From CAZXEJ01 sp964639895 (lineage in GTDB: Bacteria > Desulfobacterota_D > UBA1144 > Nemesobacterales > JADFKM01), in NCBI GenBank assembly GCA_964639895.1, contig CAZXEJ010000001.1, positions 145,337 to 209,336 on the forward strand: 64,000 bases of DNA, read 5' to 3'. The position numbers and the translations under genes are program-made. The notes under the pieces were generated by a model. That model was given only the letters and a program-made list of their open reading frames with translations. It searched no databases and had not been told where the DNA came from. Numbering within the stretch: position 1 is the first letter of the stretch; every line of letters starts with the position of its first letter. Below are positions 25,616 to 33,785 of this stretch, piece by piece.

Positions 25616-26329
25616 CTACTGGGGTGTTACAACGAAGTGGGCCCTTCTGTTCTGCTGGTAGGCCTCTTCGGTCGTGCCGCGGGCGAACTTCTCCGTCTCG
25701 CCACGGCTTACCGCCTCCAGCATCGCGGGGTCGACCCCGAGACCCACCAGATAAGCCCTGGTCGTATCGGCCCTCCGCTGCCCCAGGGCCAGGTTGTACT
25801 CCTCAGTACCCCTTATGTCGCAATATCCCTCGATCACCACCAGGCCGTCGGACACCATTTTCTTGAGCACCTCGGCATCCTCGGCCAGAACGGGCCTGGC
25901 GTCGGCTCTTATGGCGTAGCTGTCGAAGTCGAAGAAGATGTCCTTGAGCTGGGGGGCCTCCTTCATCCCCTCGGCCTTGGCGGCCTCCAGCTCACGCTCG
26001 CGCTCCACCTCCTCGACGGCGCTTCTCTGGCCCTCGCGCTGTTTGATCACGGCCTTGCCCTTGGCTTCGATGGCCTTGTAGCGGGCCTCGACCAGCAGGT
26101 CACGGGCCTCGCGGTGCTTGCCGGCGGCCATGAGCTCCTTGGCACGCTGGATGAGCGACTCGGCCGCCTCGTACTCGGCCGGCGCCAGCTCCTGCGCACC
26201 GGCGGCCTGCGCCTCCTGTAGCGCGGCCTCGGCATCGTTGAGCTCCTTCGTAGAACGTGCACATCCTGAGAGGCCCACCGAAACGACGAACCCCAGGATC
26301 AGGAAAAGACACAAAACCTTCTTACCCAT
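25616..26329 (-). CDS. pal: Peptidoglycan-associated lipoprotein (Pal)
   Basis: 237 residues: signal peptide ending in lipobox VGLSGC, a long helical region (residues 30-125) rich in Ala and Glu, and an OmpA-like domain with DIFFDFDSYAIRADARPVL, VVIEGYCDIRGTEEYNLAL and LGQRRADTTRAYLVGLG. The helical insert is longer than in enterobacterial Pal. GGAGGATCTATT immediately before the ATG fixes the start. It is the first gene of pal-ybgF with a good promoter upstream. No tolQRAB genes are in the window. Confidence 0.92.
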   Translation of the reverse strand: MGKKVLCLFLILGFVVSVGLSGCARSTKELNDAEAALQEAQAAGAQELAPAEYEAAESLIQRAKELMAAGKHREARDLLVEARYKAIEAKGKAVIKQREGQRSAVEEVERERELEAAKAEGMKEAPQLKDIFFDFDSYAIRADARPVLAEDAEVLKKMVSDGLVVIEGYCDIRGTEEYNLALGQRRADTTRAYLVGLGVDPAMLEAVSRGETEKFARGTTEEAYQQNRRAHFVVTPQ

Positions 26330-26413
26330 AATAGATCCTCCTGGTGACACTGGTGCAACGAAGCGACGATTGCCTGCTCTCGCCTCCACCCACCGCCCAT
26401 TGCGTTGGTATGA

Positions 26414-26442
26414 ATTTTACAATACTCTCCCCCCCATAACAA
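26414..26442 (-). promoter_or_regulatory. Promoter of pal-ybgF
   Basis: TTGTTA (26437-26442), a 17-base spacer containing a G run, TAAAAT (26414-26419), about 85 bases upstream of pal. Confidence 0.55.
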
Positions 26443-26549
26443 CCCCGTTTCCACCCCCCCCTTTCGGGCGGGCCTCCTTTACTAGAGGACGCGTTTATAG
26501 TTTACTACTTAATTATGCATGCCTTCATCATTGCGCCGGGGGAGGGGAA

Positions 26550-27131
26550 ATGAACAGGGCCGAGGGCGGCTACGTGGCCGGGGCGTTCTGGTCCCTGAGC
26601 CCCGTCGTCGTCGTTACAAGCGCCAAAGACGGCAAAGTGAACGGACAGGTGGCCGTCACCGTGGTGAACGCATCGATCGTCCACTCTCATCCGCGCCTCA
26701 TCGTGGGCATCTGGAAGCGCAACTACACCCACTCGTTCATAACCTCGAGCCGCTCGTTGGCCGTACACCTTCTGCGACGCGACCAGCTGGAGGCGGTCAG
26801 AAGGTTCGGCTTCCTCACGGGCAGGGAGATGGACAAGTTCGAGGGGGTGGAACACTTCACACGCAAGACGGGGTCTCCGCTGCTGGCCGACGCGCACTCG
26901 TGGATCGAGGGCGTGGTGATAAACGCAATGGACGGCGGCGACATGACGGCCTTCCTCGTAGACGTGGTCGGCGGCGGGGTGAACTCGGGGGGAGAGTGGA
27001 TGACGCTGCACTCCTTCTACGGCGACGCCCCACCGGAGTGGCTGGCCCAGTACGAGAGCAGGTTGCGCGAATCGGTCGAGTACTCGCTCGGCGTGATCGA
27101 CAAGATAGACTACACCCCCTGGCGGCCCTAG
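26550..27131 (+). CDS. Flavin reductase-like FMN-binding protein
   Basis: 193-residue protein with the split-barrel flavin reductase pattern: GAFWSLSPVVVVTSAKDGKVNG, cut here as GAFWSLSPVVVVTS and AKDGKVNG, then QVAVTVVNASIVHSHPRLIVG, read as QVAVTVVNASIV and HSHPRLIVG, and FITSSRSLAVHLLRRDQ. Such proteins bind FMN and reduce flavin with NAD(P)H or act as electron carriers. The start follows GGGGAGGGGAA. The thioesterase gene follows after 30 bases, so the two are probably co-transcribed. Confidence 0.85.
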   Translation: MNRAEGGYVAGAFWSLSPVVVVTSAKDGKVNGQVAVTVVNASIVHSHPRLIVGIWKRNYTHSFITSSRSLAVHLLRRDQLEAVRRFGFLTGREMDKFEGVEHFTRKTGSPLLADAHSWIEGVVINAMDGGDMTAFLVDVVGGGVNSGGEWMTLHSFYGDAPPEWLAQYESRLRESVEYSLGVIDKIDYTPWRP

Positions 27132-27161
27132 CGCTCCGCCGCCCCGAGGGAGTGACAAGCC

Positions 27162-27653
27162 ATGGAGACGGTTGAAGAGATTGAGAAGGACGCATGCCCC
27201 GTCACAAACACGGAGATAGTGTTCCCGCACTACACGAACCATATCGGCACCATATTCGGCGGCAAGCTGGTCGAGCTCATGGACATGACGGGGGCGCTCT
27301 CGGCCATGCGGTTTGCGGGCGAGAACGTGGTCACGGCAAGCATCGAGGCGCTGGACTTCAACATCCCCGTACGGAACGGCGACGTGGTGGAGCTCGAGGC
27401 CCGCGTCATCTACGCCGGCCGCAGCTCGATGGTGGTGAAGATCGACGTCTACCGGCAGAGGGTGTTCAGAGACGAGAGGCAGTTCTGTTGCAGGGGGTAC
27501 TTCGTCTTCGTAGCAATCGACGCCCAAGGCCGGCCGCGCCGGGTGCCGCGCCTCAAGGTGGCCACCGAAGATGAGAGACGGTGGTGGGAGGTCGGCAGGT
27601 CGATCAAGCAGCGCGCCGCGGTGCGCAAGAGGGACGCAAATACGGAGTATTGA
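27162..27653 (+). CDS. Acyl-CoA thioesterase (hotdog fold, YciA/BFIT type)
   Basis: 163-residue hotdog thioesterase that hydrolyses acyl-CoA. The family segment HYTNHIGTIFGGKLVELMDM includes the catalytic Asp; VTASIEALDFNIPVRNGDVV and the C-terminal basic tail are typical. GAGGGAG precedes the start. It lies 30 bases after the flavin reductase-like gene. Chain-length preference cannot be read from sequence. Confidence 0.9.
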   Translation: METVEEIEKDACPVTNTEIVFPHYTNHIGTIFGGKLVELMDMTGALSAMRFAGENVVTASIEALDFNIPVRNGDVVELEARVIYAGRSSMVVKIDVYRQRVFRDERQFCCRGYFVFVAIDAQGRPRRVPRLKVATEDERRWWEVGRSIKQRAAVRKRDANTEY

Positions 27654-27677
27654 CAGTAAATTATCGTAGTGTATTGT
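27650..27677 (+). promoter_or_regulatory. thrC promoter, implying a leaderless transcript
   Basis: A perfect TTGACA (27650-27655), 16 bases, TATTGT (27672-27677). The ATG at 27685 begins seven bases later, at the expected transcription start. No Shine-Dalgarno sequence is present. Confidence 0.6.
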
Positions 27678-27684
27678 GTTCACG

Positions 27685-29028
27685 ATGGGTCAATACAGAG
27701 CCTGGTTCCAATGCATAAACGAGGAGTGCGGCGAGACGTACGCCCTCGATGACATCGTCTACAAGTGCCGCCGCTGCGGCGAGCTCCTCGAAGTCGTGCA
27801 CGACCTGGAGAAGCTCAAAGAAACCCCACCCGACGAGTGGAAGCGGCTGTTCGACGACCGATACCGCAAGCAGGTCTGGCCCTACGGCAGCTCCGTATGG
27901 GGCAAGAAGGAGTGGGTGTGCCCCTACGTGGAGGACAAGAACGTGGTCTCCATGTACGAAGGGGCAACCAATCTGTTCTGGGCCGAGAGGTTCGGCCGTA
28001 TGGTGGGTGTCGAGGACCTGTGGATAAAGATGTGCGGCAACAGCCACACGGGCTCGTTCAAGGACCTGGGGATGACGGTGCTGGTGTCGGTCGTAAAGCA
28101 GATGATAGCCGACGGCAAGGAGATCCCGGCCGTGGCGTGCGCTTCCACCGGGGACACGTCGGCCGCGCTGGCTGCATACTGCGCCGCCGCGGGCATACAG
28201 GCCGTCGTCTTCCTGCCCCGCGACAAGGTGTCGGTGGCCCAGCTGGTCCAGCCGCTTGCCAACGGGGCTCTCGTCCTCTCGCTCGACACCGACTTCGACG
28301 GCTGCATGGACATGGTCGAGAAGATATGCTCGCGCGAGAACATCTATCTGGCCAACTCGATGAACTCGCTTCGCATCGAGGGGCAGAAAACGGTCTCCAT
28401 CGAGATGTGCCAGCAGTTCGACTGGGAGGTGCCCGACTGGGTGATCATACCGGGCGGCAACCTGGGAAACGTCTCGGCCCTGGGGCAGGGGTTCCTGATG
28501 ATGTACGAGCTGGGCCTCATCGACACACTGCCCCGCATAGTGTGCGCCCAGTCCGAGCGGGCCAACCCGTTGTACCTTAGCTACCTGACGGGTTTCAAGG
28601 AGTACCACCCCGTCAAGGCCAAGAAGACCCTTGCAAGCGCCATCCAGATCGGAAGCCCCGTCAGCATCAAGAAGGCCATACGCACGCTCAAGAGGTTCGA
28701 CGGAATCGTGGAGCAGGCGAGCGAGCAGGAGCTGGCCGACGCGGCGGCCCAGGTGGACATGACGGGCACGTTCAACGACCCCCACACGGGCGTTGCCCTG
28801 GCCGTCTTCCTGAAGCTCCACAAGCGAGGGCTGTTCAAGCCCACCGACAAGGTGGTCATCATATCCACGGCCCACGGCCTCAAGTTCGTGGAGTTCAAGA
28901 TAGGCTACCACACGGGCAAGCTGCCCGGCGTGGTGCCCAACTTCGCCAACCGCCCCGTCAACCTGCCGGCCGACTACGACAAGGTCAAGGAGACCATCCT
29001 CACCAGGCTGGAAAGCGTCGGTCTCTGA
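27685..29028 (+). CDS. thrC: Threonine synthase
   Basis: PLP enzyme converting O-phosphohomoserine to threonine. 447 residues. An N-terminal zinc-ribbon-like segment (CINEECGETYALDD, YKCRRCGELLEVV) precedes the fold-type II core: PLP lysine in NSHTGSFKDLGMTV (Lys near 125), CASTGDTSAALAAYCAAAG, IPGGNLGNVSALGQGF and the final ISTAHGLKFVEFK. A GTG nine bases upstream is an alternative start. Transcription is probably from the leaderless promoter just upstream. Confidence 0.97.
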   Translation: MGQYRAWFQCINEECGETYALDDIVYKCRRCGELLEVVHDLEKLKETPPDEWKRLFDDRYRKQVWPYGSSVWGKKEWVCPYVEDKNVVSMYEGATNLFWAERFGRMVGVEDLWIKMCGNSHTGSFKDLGMTVLVSVVKQMIADGKEIPAVACASTGDTSAALAAYCAAAGIQAVVFLPRDKVSVAQLVQPLANGALVLSLDTDFDGCMDMVEKICSRENIYLANSMNSLRIEGQKTVSIEMCQQFDWEVPDWVIIPGGNLGNVSALGQGFLMMYELGLIDTLPRIVCAQSERANPLYLSYLTGFKEYHPVKAKKTLASAIQIGSPVSIKKAIRTLKRFDGIVEQASEQELADAAAQVDMTGTFNDPHTGVALAVFLKLHKRGLFKPTDKVVIISTAHGLKFVEFKIGYHTGKLPGVVPNFANRPVNLPADYDKVKETILTRLESVGL

Positions 29029-29072
29029 GGCTGGCCCCCTCACGCTTCCCCTCCCTGCTTCGACCACGGGGT

Positions 29073-29996
29073 TCAGTCGCGCAGGTCCTTGCCGGTGAGG
29101 CGGAAGAAGACGTCCTCGAGGTTGGCCTTCCTGTGGAGCACCTCGGCGCCTTCGAGTCCGATGAGCCTCTTTCCTATCTCGCGGCCGTCGTTGGAGTAGA
29201 TGTTCACTGTATCGCCCGACTCCTCGTACGTGAACTCCACCCCGCCGAGCACCTCGAGCACGCGCTCGAGCCCCGTGTAGCGCACCTCGAACACCTCCCT
29301 GCCCACGTACTCGGCTATCAGGCGGGCGGGCACCCCTTCTTCCACGATCACGCCCGAATCCATGAGCGCCACCCGGTCGCACAGCTGCTCGGCCTCCTCC
29401 ATGTAGTGGGTCGAGAGCACCATCGTCACGCCCTGACGCTTGAGTTCCCGAAGCCGCTGCCACATGAGATGGCGCGCCTGAGGGTCGAGCCCGGTCGTCG
29501 GCTCGTCGAGGATGAGCAGGCGGGGCGAGTTCATGATGGCCCTGGCCAGCACGAGCCTCCTCTTCATTCCGCCCGAGAGGTTGTCGACCTGCTCCTTGAT
29601 GCGGCGGTCGATGCTCAGGAACTCGAGCAGCTCCAGCGCCCTGCGCCTGGCCACCGCGGGAGGGATGTCGAAGTAGCGCGAATAGACGAGCAGGTTTTCC
29701 AGCACGTCCAGGTCGGGGTCGAGGTTGTTCTCCTGGGGCACGACGCCGAGCAGCGACTTTATCTTCCTCTCGTCGCGGGTCACGTCGTAGCCGAGCACGG
29801 TGAGCGAGCCGGCCGAGGGGCGCACGAAGCAGTACATCATCTTCATGGCCGTCGTCTTGCCCGCACCGTTGGGGCCCAGGAATCCGTAGCACTCGCCGTG
29901 CCGTACGGCGAGCGAGATACCCCTTACGGCCTCCACCGAGCCGAAACTCTTCCTGAGGTCGGAGGCCACTACGGCGGCGTCCCGGGATGACGACAT
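29073..29996 (-). CDS. ABC transporter ATP-binding protein (drug/ABC-2 type)
   Basis: 307-residue ATPase of the CcmA/DrrA class that energises ABC-2 exporters. Walker A GPNGAGKTT, Q-loop PQENNLDPDLDVLENLLVYS, signature NLSGGMKRRLVLARA, Walker B LLILDEPTTGLD, then a C-terminal regulatory extension (about residues 215-307). The ATG at 29996 starts the conserved domain. No permease gene is next to it: the downstream neighbour is the convergent thrC and the upstream neighbour is a secreted barrel-like protein behind a terminator. Its membrane partner must lie elsewhere. Confidence 0.92.
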   Translation of the reverse strand: MSSSRDAAVVASDLRKSFGSVEAVRGISLAVRHGECYGFLGPNGAGKTTAMKMMYCFVRPSAGSLTVLGYDVTRDERKIKSLLGVVPQENNLDPDLDVLENLLVYSRYFDIPPAVARRRALELLEFLSIDRRIKEQVDNLSGGMKRRLVLARAIMNSPRLLILDEPTTGLDPQARHLMWQRLRELKRQGVTMVLSTHYMEEAEQLCDRVALMDSGVIVEEGVPARLIAEYVGREVFEVRYTGLERVLEVLGGVEFTYEESGDTVNIYSNDGREIGKRLIGLEGAEVLHRKANLEDVFFRLTGKDLRD

Positions 29997-30000
29997 AGTG

Positions 30001-30050
30001 AAAAATAATAAAAGAGAGGGCCGGCGTATCAAGTATCGATACGCCGGCCC
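30001..30050 (-). terminator. Intrinsic terminator upstream of the ABC ATPase gene
   Basis: GGGCCGGCGTATC (30018-30030) and GATACGCCGGCCC (30038-30050) form a perfect 13-bp stem with a 7-base loop. On the minus strand it is followed by TCTCTTTTATTATTTTT. It ends transcription of the barrel-like gene only a few bases before the ABC ATPase start codon at 29996. Confidence 0.85.
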
Positions 30051-30131
30051 GGCTTCATCTGCGAGCAAAACCGTGGCGCACCGGTCGGAATTCTCGAGGA
30101 CAGTCCCGTCCGGCGGGCACGGACGAAGGCC

Positions 30132-30977
30132 TCAACCTCCGAACCGCACGACGAGGTCTATGAAGTAGTTCGCGTTGGCGAAGTTGTCGGCGTTCTCACC
30201 CGTGGGTATCTGCACGCCGGCGCCCACGCTTATGGTCTGGCCGCCCAGGCGGATGCCGGGCGTTATGAAGAAGTCGTGGGTGTTGTCGTCCAGTGTTACG
30301 GTGGATACGGCCAGCCCCTCGACCATGATGGTCGTCGAGAACGGCAATCCCAACGGCGGCGTGACGCTCACCGTGCCTCCGTACTTGAAGCGCATCTCGG
30401 TGTTGTCGCCCTCGAACTCCTCGGCGTTGGTTATGATCTCGGCTCCGAAGTTGCCCTGTATGGCCCACATGCCGTCACCGATGGCGAGCACCAGATAGGG
30501 GTTGAGCGTGGTCTCGTCGAAGAAATAGGGCAGGTCCCTCACGTAGGACTGGGCGGCTTGGGTCGCAACATCGTTCTCGGCCGTGGGCAGCAACACCTCG
30601 AAACCCGCAGACAGGATGGCGTTCTCGGAGTTGAGAACGGCCAGCTTTCCACCCACGGTTATGTTGCCCAGCGAGTACTCGTCTTCGTTGGTGGGCCCGA
30701 AGTCCGTGACGCCCGCAAAGGGGAACTTCGCATAGACGCCAAGGAAGTTCTCGTAGAGGTTTATGTCGACGCGGTACTGGTTCATGATGAGTGCACCGCC
30801 GGGATCACTATCGAGATCCACTATCTCCAGATTGGCCCTCACCCCGGTTACGGAGTAGGGGTTCTCGAGGAAGAAGCTCTGTGGCACAGGCGGAGAGGCC
30901 TGCGTCGCGGCGGCCGACCCCAGCAACAGGGCCGCCGGTATCAGTAACGCAGCAACGGTACGAAGCGGGTTTCTCAT
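30132..30977 (-). CDS. Secreted beta-rich protein, probable outer-membrane barrel
   Basis: 281 residues with a clear signal peptide (MRNPLRTVAALLIPAALLLG, cleavage near ATQAS). The mature protein is rich in alternating hydrophobic strands (YRVDINLYENFLGVYAKFPF, GNITVGGKLAVLNSENAI, MRFKYGGTVSVT, ISVGAGVQIPTGE) and ends FIDLVVRFGG. This pattern fits an outer-membrane channel or MetA-pathway-like protein, but I do not recognise a specific family. AGGAGG precedes the ATG, with a consensus promoter upstream and a strong terminator downstream, so it is a well-expressed single-gene unit. Confidence 0.75.
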   Translation of the reverse strand: MRNPLRTVAALLIPAALLLGSAAATQASPPVPQSFFLENPYSVTGVRANLEIVDLDSDPGGALIMNQYRVDINLYENFLGVYAKFPFAGVTDFGPTNEDEYSLGNITVGGKLAVLNSENAILSAGFEVLLPTAENDVATQAAQSYVRDLPYFFDETTLNPYLVLAIGDGMWAIQGNFGAEIITNAEEFEGDNTEMRFKYGGTVSVTPPLGLPFSTTIMVEGLAVSTVTLDDNTHDFFITPGIRLGGQTISVGAGVQIPTGENADNFANANYFIDLVVRFGG

Positions 30978-31036
30978 GGTTCACGATCCTCCTTCTGAAC
31001 TACGTAGCCTCTCGATATGGGAAAGGATACACTCCA

Positions 31037-31065
31037 AGTGTAGCAGAGCAAAACCCTCTTCTCAA
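31037..31065 (-). promoter_or_regulatory. Promoter of the barrel-like protein gene
   Basis: TTGAGA (31060-31065), 17 bases, TACACT (31037-31042), about 60 bases before the ATG. The rest of 30978-31299 shows only a possible -10 (TAAAAT, 31285-31290) just before thiE. Confidence 0.6.
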
Positions 31066-31299
31066 CAATATTTCCGGCACGCAAAATTAAAGCGTTTTCT
31101 CAACCCGGCCGCCTTCCCCGAACCCCTCCGCAACGGCGCCGGCACCAACCGACGCTCCCTCCCCCCAGGAGGGTAGGCCGCATACTCCGCCCACCGCCGA
31201 CACCCTCCGGCCCGCCAAGGCGGACCCACGCCTTACTGACCTCGCAAAAGGCCCGCAACATCACACGGGGCGTCCCGAGTCGGTTAAAATTATAGCGCC

Positions 31300-31938
31300 A
31301 TGCGTTGGACTCTCCGCGGTCTTTACGTCATAACCGACCGGCGGCGCTACAAGGGCCCCGGGCTGCTGTGGGCTCTGGAGGCGGCGCTGCGCGGCGGGGC
31401 CGACGTGGTGCAGCTTCGCGAAAAGGACCGGCCGCAGGACGAGGTGGTGGAGCTTGCGCGGCAGGCCAGGGAGATCACCTCTCGCTACGGCGTACCCCTC
31501 ATCGTCAACGACTCCCCCGAGGCCGCCCTCGAGGCAGGGGCCGACGGTGTACACCTAGGCCGCGACGACCCATCGGTGAAACGCGCACGCCGTCTCCTGG
31601 GCGATGATGCCGTCATCGGCGTCTCCTGCTACGGCGACCTCGAACGGGCCGAGAGGGCCGTGGCCGAAGGGGCCGACTACGTCGTCTTCGGCACCCCCTA
31701 CCCCACCCCTACCAAACCCGGCAGGAAACCCACCCCACTCGCCGTCCTCAGGGAGGCCGCGCGCAGGTTCGAGGTGCCGGTCTTTGCAATAGGCGGCATC
31801 ACGGCGACCAACGTACGGCCCGTGCTCGAGACGGGGGTGGACGGCGTCGCCGTCGTAAGCGCGGTCTTCGACGCGGCCGACCCAGAGCGAGCAGCCCGAG
31901 AGCTAAAGGAGATGGTATCCGAGTACGCAGCCCGGTGA
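31300..31938 (+). CDS. thiE: Thiamine-phosphate synthase
   Basis: Joins HMP pyrophosphate and thiazole phosphate to give thiamine phosphate. The 212-residue TIM barrel begins RGLYVITDRRRYKG and shows VVQLREKDRPQDE, LIVNDSPEAALEAGADGVHLG, GVSCYGDLERAERAVAEGAD, YVVFGTPYPTPTKPGRK and FAIGGITATNV, all canonical. No TPP riboswitch motif is visible upstream. There is no Shine-Dalgarno; TAAAAT nine bases before the ATG may be a -10 element, so the mRNA may be nearly leaderless. Confidence 0.96.
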   Translation: MRWTLRGLYVITDRRRYKGPGLLWALEAALRGGADVVQLREKDRPQDEVVELARQAREITSRYGVPLIVNDSPEAALEAGADGVHLGRDDPSVKRARRLLGDDAVIGVSCYGDLERAERAVAEGADYVVFGTPYPTPTKPGRKPTPLAVLREAARRFEVPVFAIGGITATNVRPVLETGVDGVAVVSAVFDAADPERAARELKEMVSEYAAR

Positions 31939-33024
31939 GTACGAGAGGTAGGGTAGCATCAGGCCGCCTCCCCAGGGGTTTGCCACCAGGAGCCAAGCGG
32001 CAGCCAAGACCCCGGCAGAAGCCGACGGCGGCCGCCCTCTTCTCACGCTCCCGACGCCGCAGCCGAGGAGGCGGCCGGGCCGAGTTGGAGGGAGCGGGAA
32101 AGCCGCTCCTCTCTAGAGATACCCGGACCAACGCGCGCGATGGCTTGGCGGCCGCTTGCTGGGATGGGGTAAGGGGACGCGAGACGCGCGGCTTCGAGCG
32201 CGGCGGGGAAGGGGCGCCGCGCGCACCGAAGGGGTGTCTCCACTGGAGGGATAAGGCCGCGCCAAGGGAACGCCGAGCGAATGGGACTTCCATAGGACCT
32301 GGAAGGGAACCGTGCCGGAAGGTCTTGCATCCGCCTCAGGCGAAGTAGCCCTCCACCGTTGGCTCCACCCCCAGCGGAGAGGGTGGAGCGCCAGATGCCC
32401 CGAAAAGGAGCAACGAGATAAAAGGGGCCCTCGGGGGGCGGAGGAGATCCTACGGCCGTGACGCACCGACCAACGCCACCCCCATGGCAGGTCCAACGCG
32501 CGGGGGGAAACCGTCTCCAAGGGGCGGCCCCCCCAAGCCGTTCCTCCCTTACCAGGGGGCCTGCCGTGGGTGTGGTTGCCAAGGGGAAAGCGTCGCGGCC
32601 TCCTGGATCAGTGGGGCGGATGAGGCCAGGGAGGGTTAGGTACACACGGCTAGGACTTCCATGGGACCATGAATCACCCCCTGTGCAGGTGCCGAAGCAG
32701 GGGTGGCACCCCCTTGAACGGCCCCCCACTTCCTCTCCCGCCGCAACGGCGGACGGCGCTGGGGGAGGCGCCGAGCCAGCACGTCCCCGGGGGGCCGCGG
32801 CGGGCGGTGTCGGTGCGGCCCTGAGCAGAAGAGGCGCAGACGCATGGGACCGTCCTGGGTTCCACCCCCCGCGGGTATAGGCGCCGCACACGCGGGCCGG
32901 CGGTGCCGCATGGGCGGTCTTGCGCCCTTCACAAAGTGCGTGCGACGTGTAATATTAAGAGCCGAGTCCCGACCGCCGCCCGCGCGTTCGGGGCGGTCCA
33001 CACGGTCGGTACGGGAGGGCTGCT
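31939..33024. other. 1.1-kb spacer without recognisable gene
   Basis: GC-rich, with many G and C runs. Open frames exist on both strands but their translations are Pro/Arg/Gly/Ala-rich, repetitive and unlike any family I know, as expected for non-coding GC-rich DNA. No tRNA-like or terminator structure was seen. The only likely signal is a ribosome site for the next gene. Confidence 0.5.
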
Positions 33025-33657
33025 ATGCCGGATCCATACGAACGTCAGCGTCAGAGGATTAGGCGCGCCCTGGAGATCGCGCGCAGAGAATGGCTCAACG
33101 TCGCCACATCGCTCGAGCGGTGCGGCGAGGTGGGCGACTTCGACCCCGCCGATTTCATGATAGGCGTCATAGACGAGGACGTCATAATAAGGGAGTCCCA
33201 AAAGAGCCGCACCAAGAGCGTATCGGTCTATGCGCCCACTTTCTACCCGGTCTACCTGGTAGACAACCTGCTCAAGATGGACGAACTCCTCCCCGAGAGG
33301 GGATACCGCACCACGGCGGCGGCATACGTCTTCATCGAGCTGGTCGACCAGGCCGTCCGCAGGCTGGGGCTTCGCGGCAGGTTCGCAAACGGCTTTGCGT
33401 GCGGCTACGCATACTGCCGCACGGGATGGCGGATCGAAAAGGGTGAGCCCGAAATGAGGGACGCCTTCTATTCAACGTTCTACCCGACGACCTACTACTG
33501 GTGCCAGCCCATCGGCTACGACTGGGCCTTCCACTGGACCTCCATACAGGAGAGGCTGCGCATCGTGTTCGATACGTTCCGCAGGTGGCAGGGAGACGAA
33601 AATCTCCTGGCGAGCGAGGCCCCCTCGCAGGCCCGCGTCGTACCCAGCATGGTATAG
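33025..33657 (+). CDS. Hypothetical protein, 210 residues
   Basis: GGGAGG lies six bases before the ATG, and the frame has convincing amino-acid composition, unlike the surrounding spacer. The protein is soluble, begins with a charged helix (PYERQRQRIRRALEIARREW), then FDPADFMIGVIDEDVIIRES, and is rich in aromatic residues in the second half (YSTFYPTTYYWCQPIGYDW). Several Cys (GFACGYAYCRTGW) could be structural. I do not recognise the family. It stands alone between a gene-free spacer and the convergent FAD oxidase gene. Confidence 0.65.
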   Translation: MPDPYERQRQRIRRALEIARREWLNVATSLERCGEVGDFDPADFMIGVIDEDVIIRESQKSRTKSVSVYAPTFYPVYLVDNLLKMDELLPERGYRTTAAAYVFIELVDQAVRRLGLRGRFANGFACGYAYCRTGWRIEKGEPEMRDAFYSTFYPTTYYWCQPIGYDWAFHWTSIQERLRIVFDTFRRWQGDENLLASEAPSQARVVPSMV

Positions 33658-33785
33658 CGTACCCCTCACCAGCGCCCGGCCACACCGGTTCTCCCGCACC
33701 CCCCATACGCTCACGCGCACGCACGACCCCCTCCCTCCCCTCCGCCGCCCCGCCCACACCGGCTACGGCGACCGCAGGCGCGACC

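Noticed and set aside
31200..31299. TPP riboswitch upstream of thiE
   Set aside because: The conserved CTGAGA and ACCTGATCTGG-type segments are not present in the spacer.
32043..32891. 282-codon minus-strand frame in the spacer after thiE
   Set aside because: Low-complexity Pro/Arg/Gly composition, no domain and no ribosome site; equally long frames exist on the other strand.
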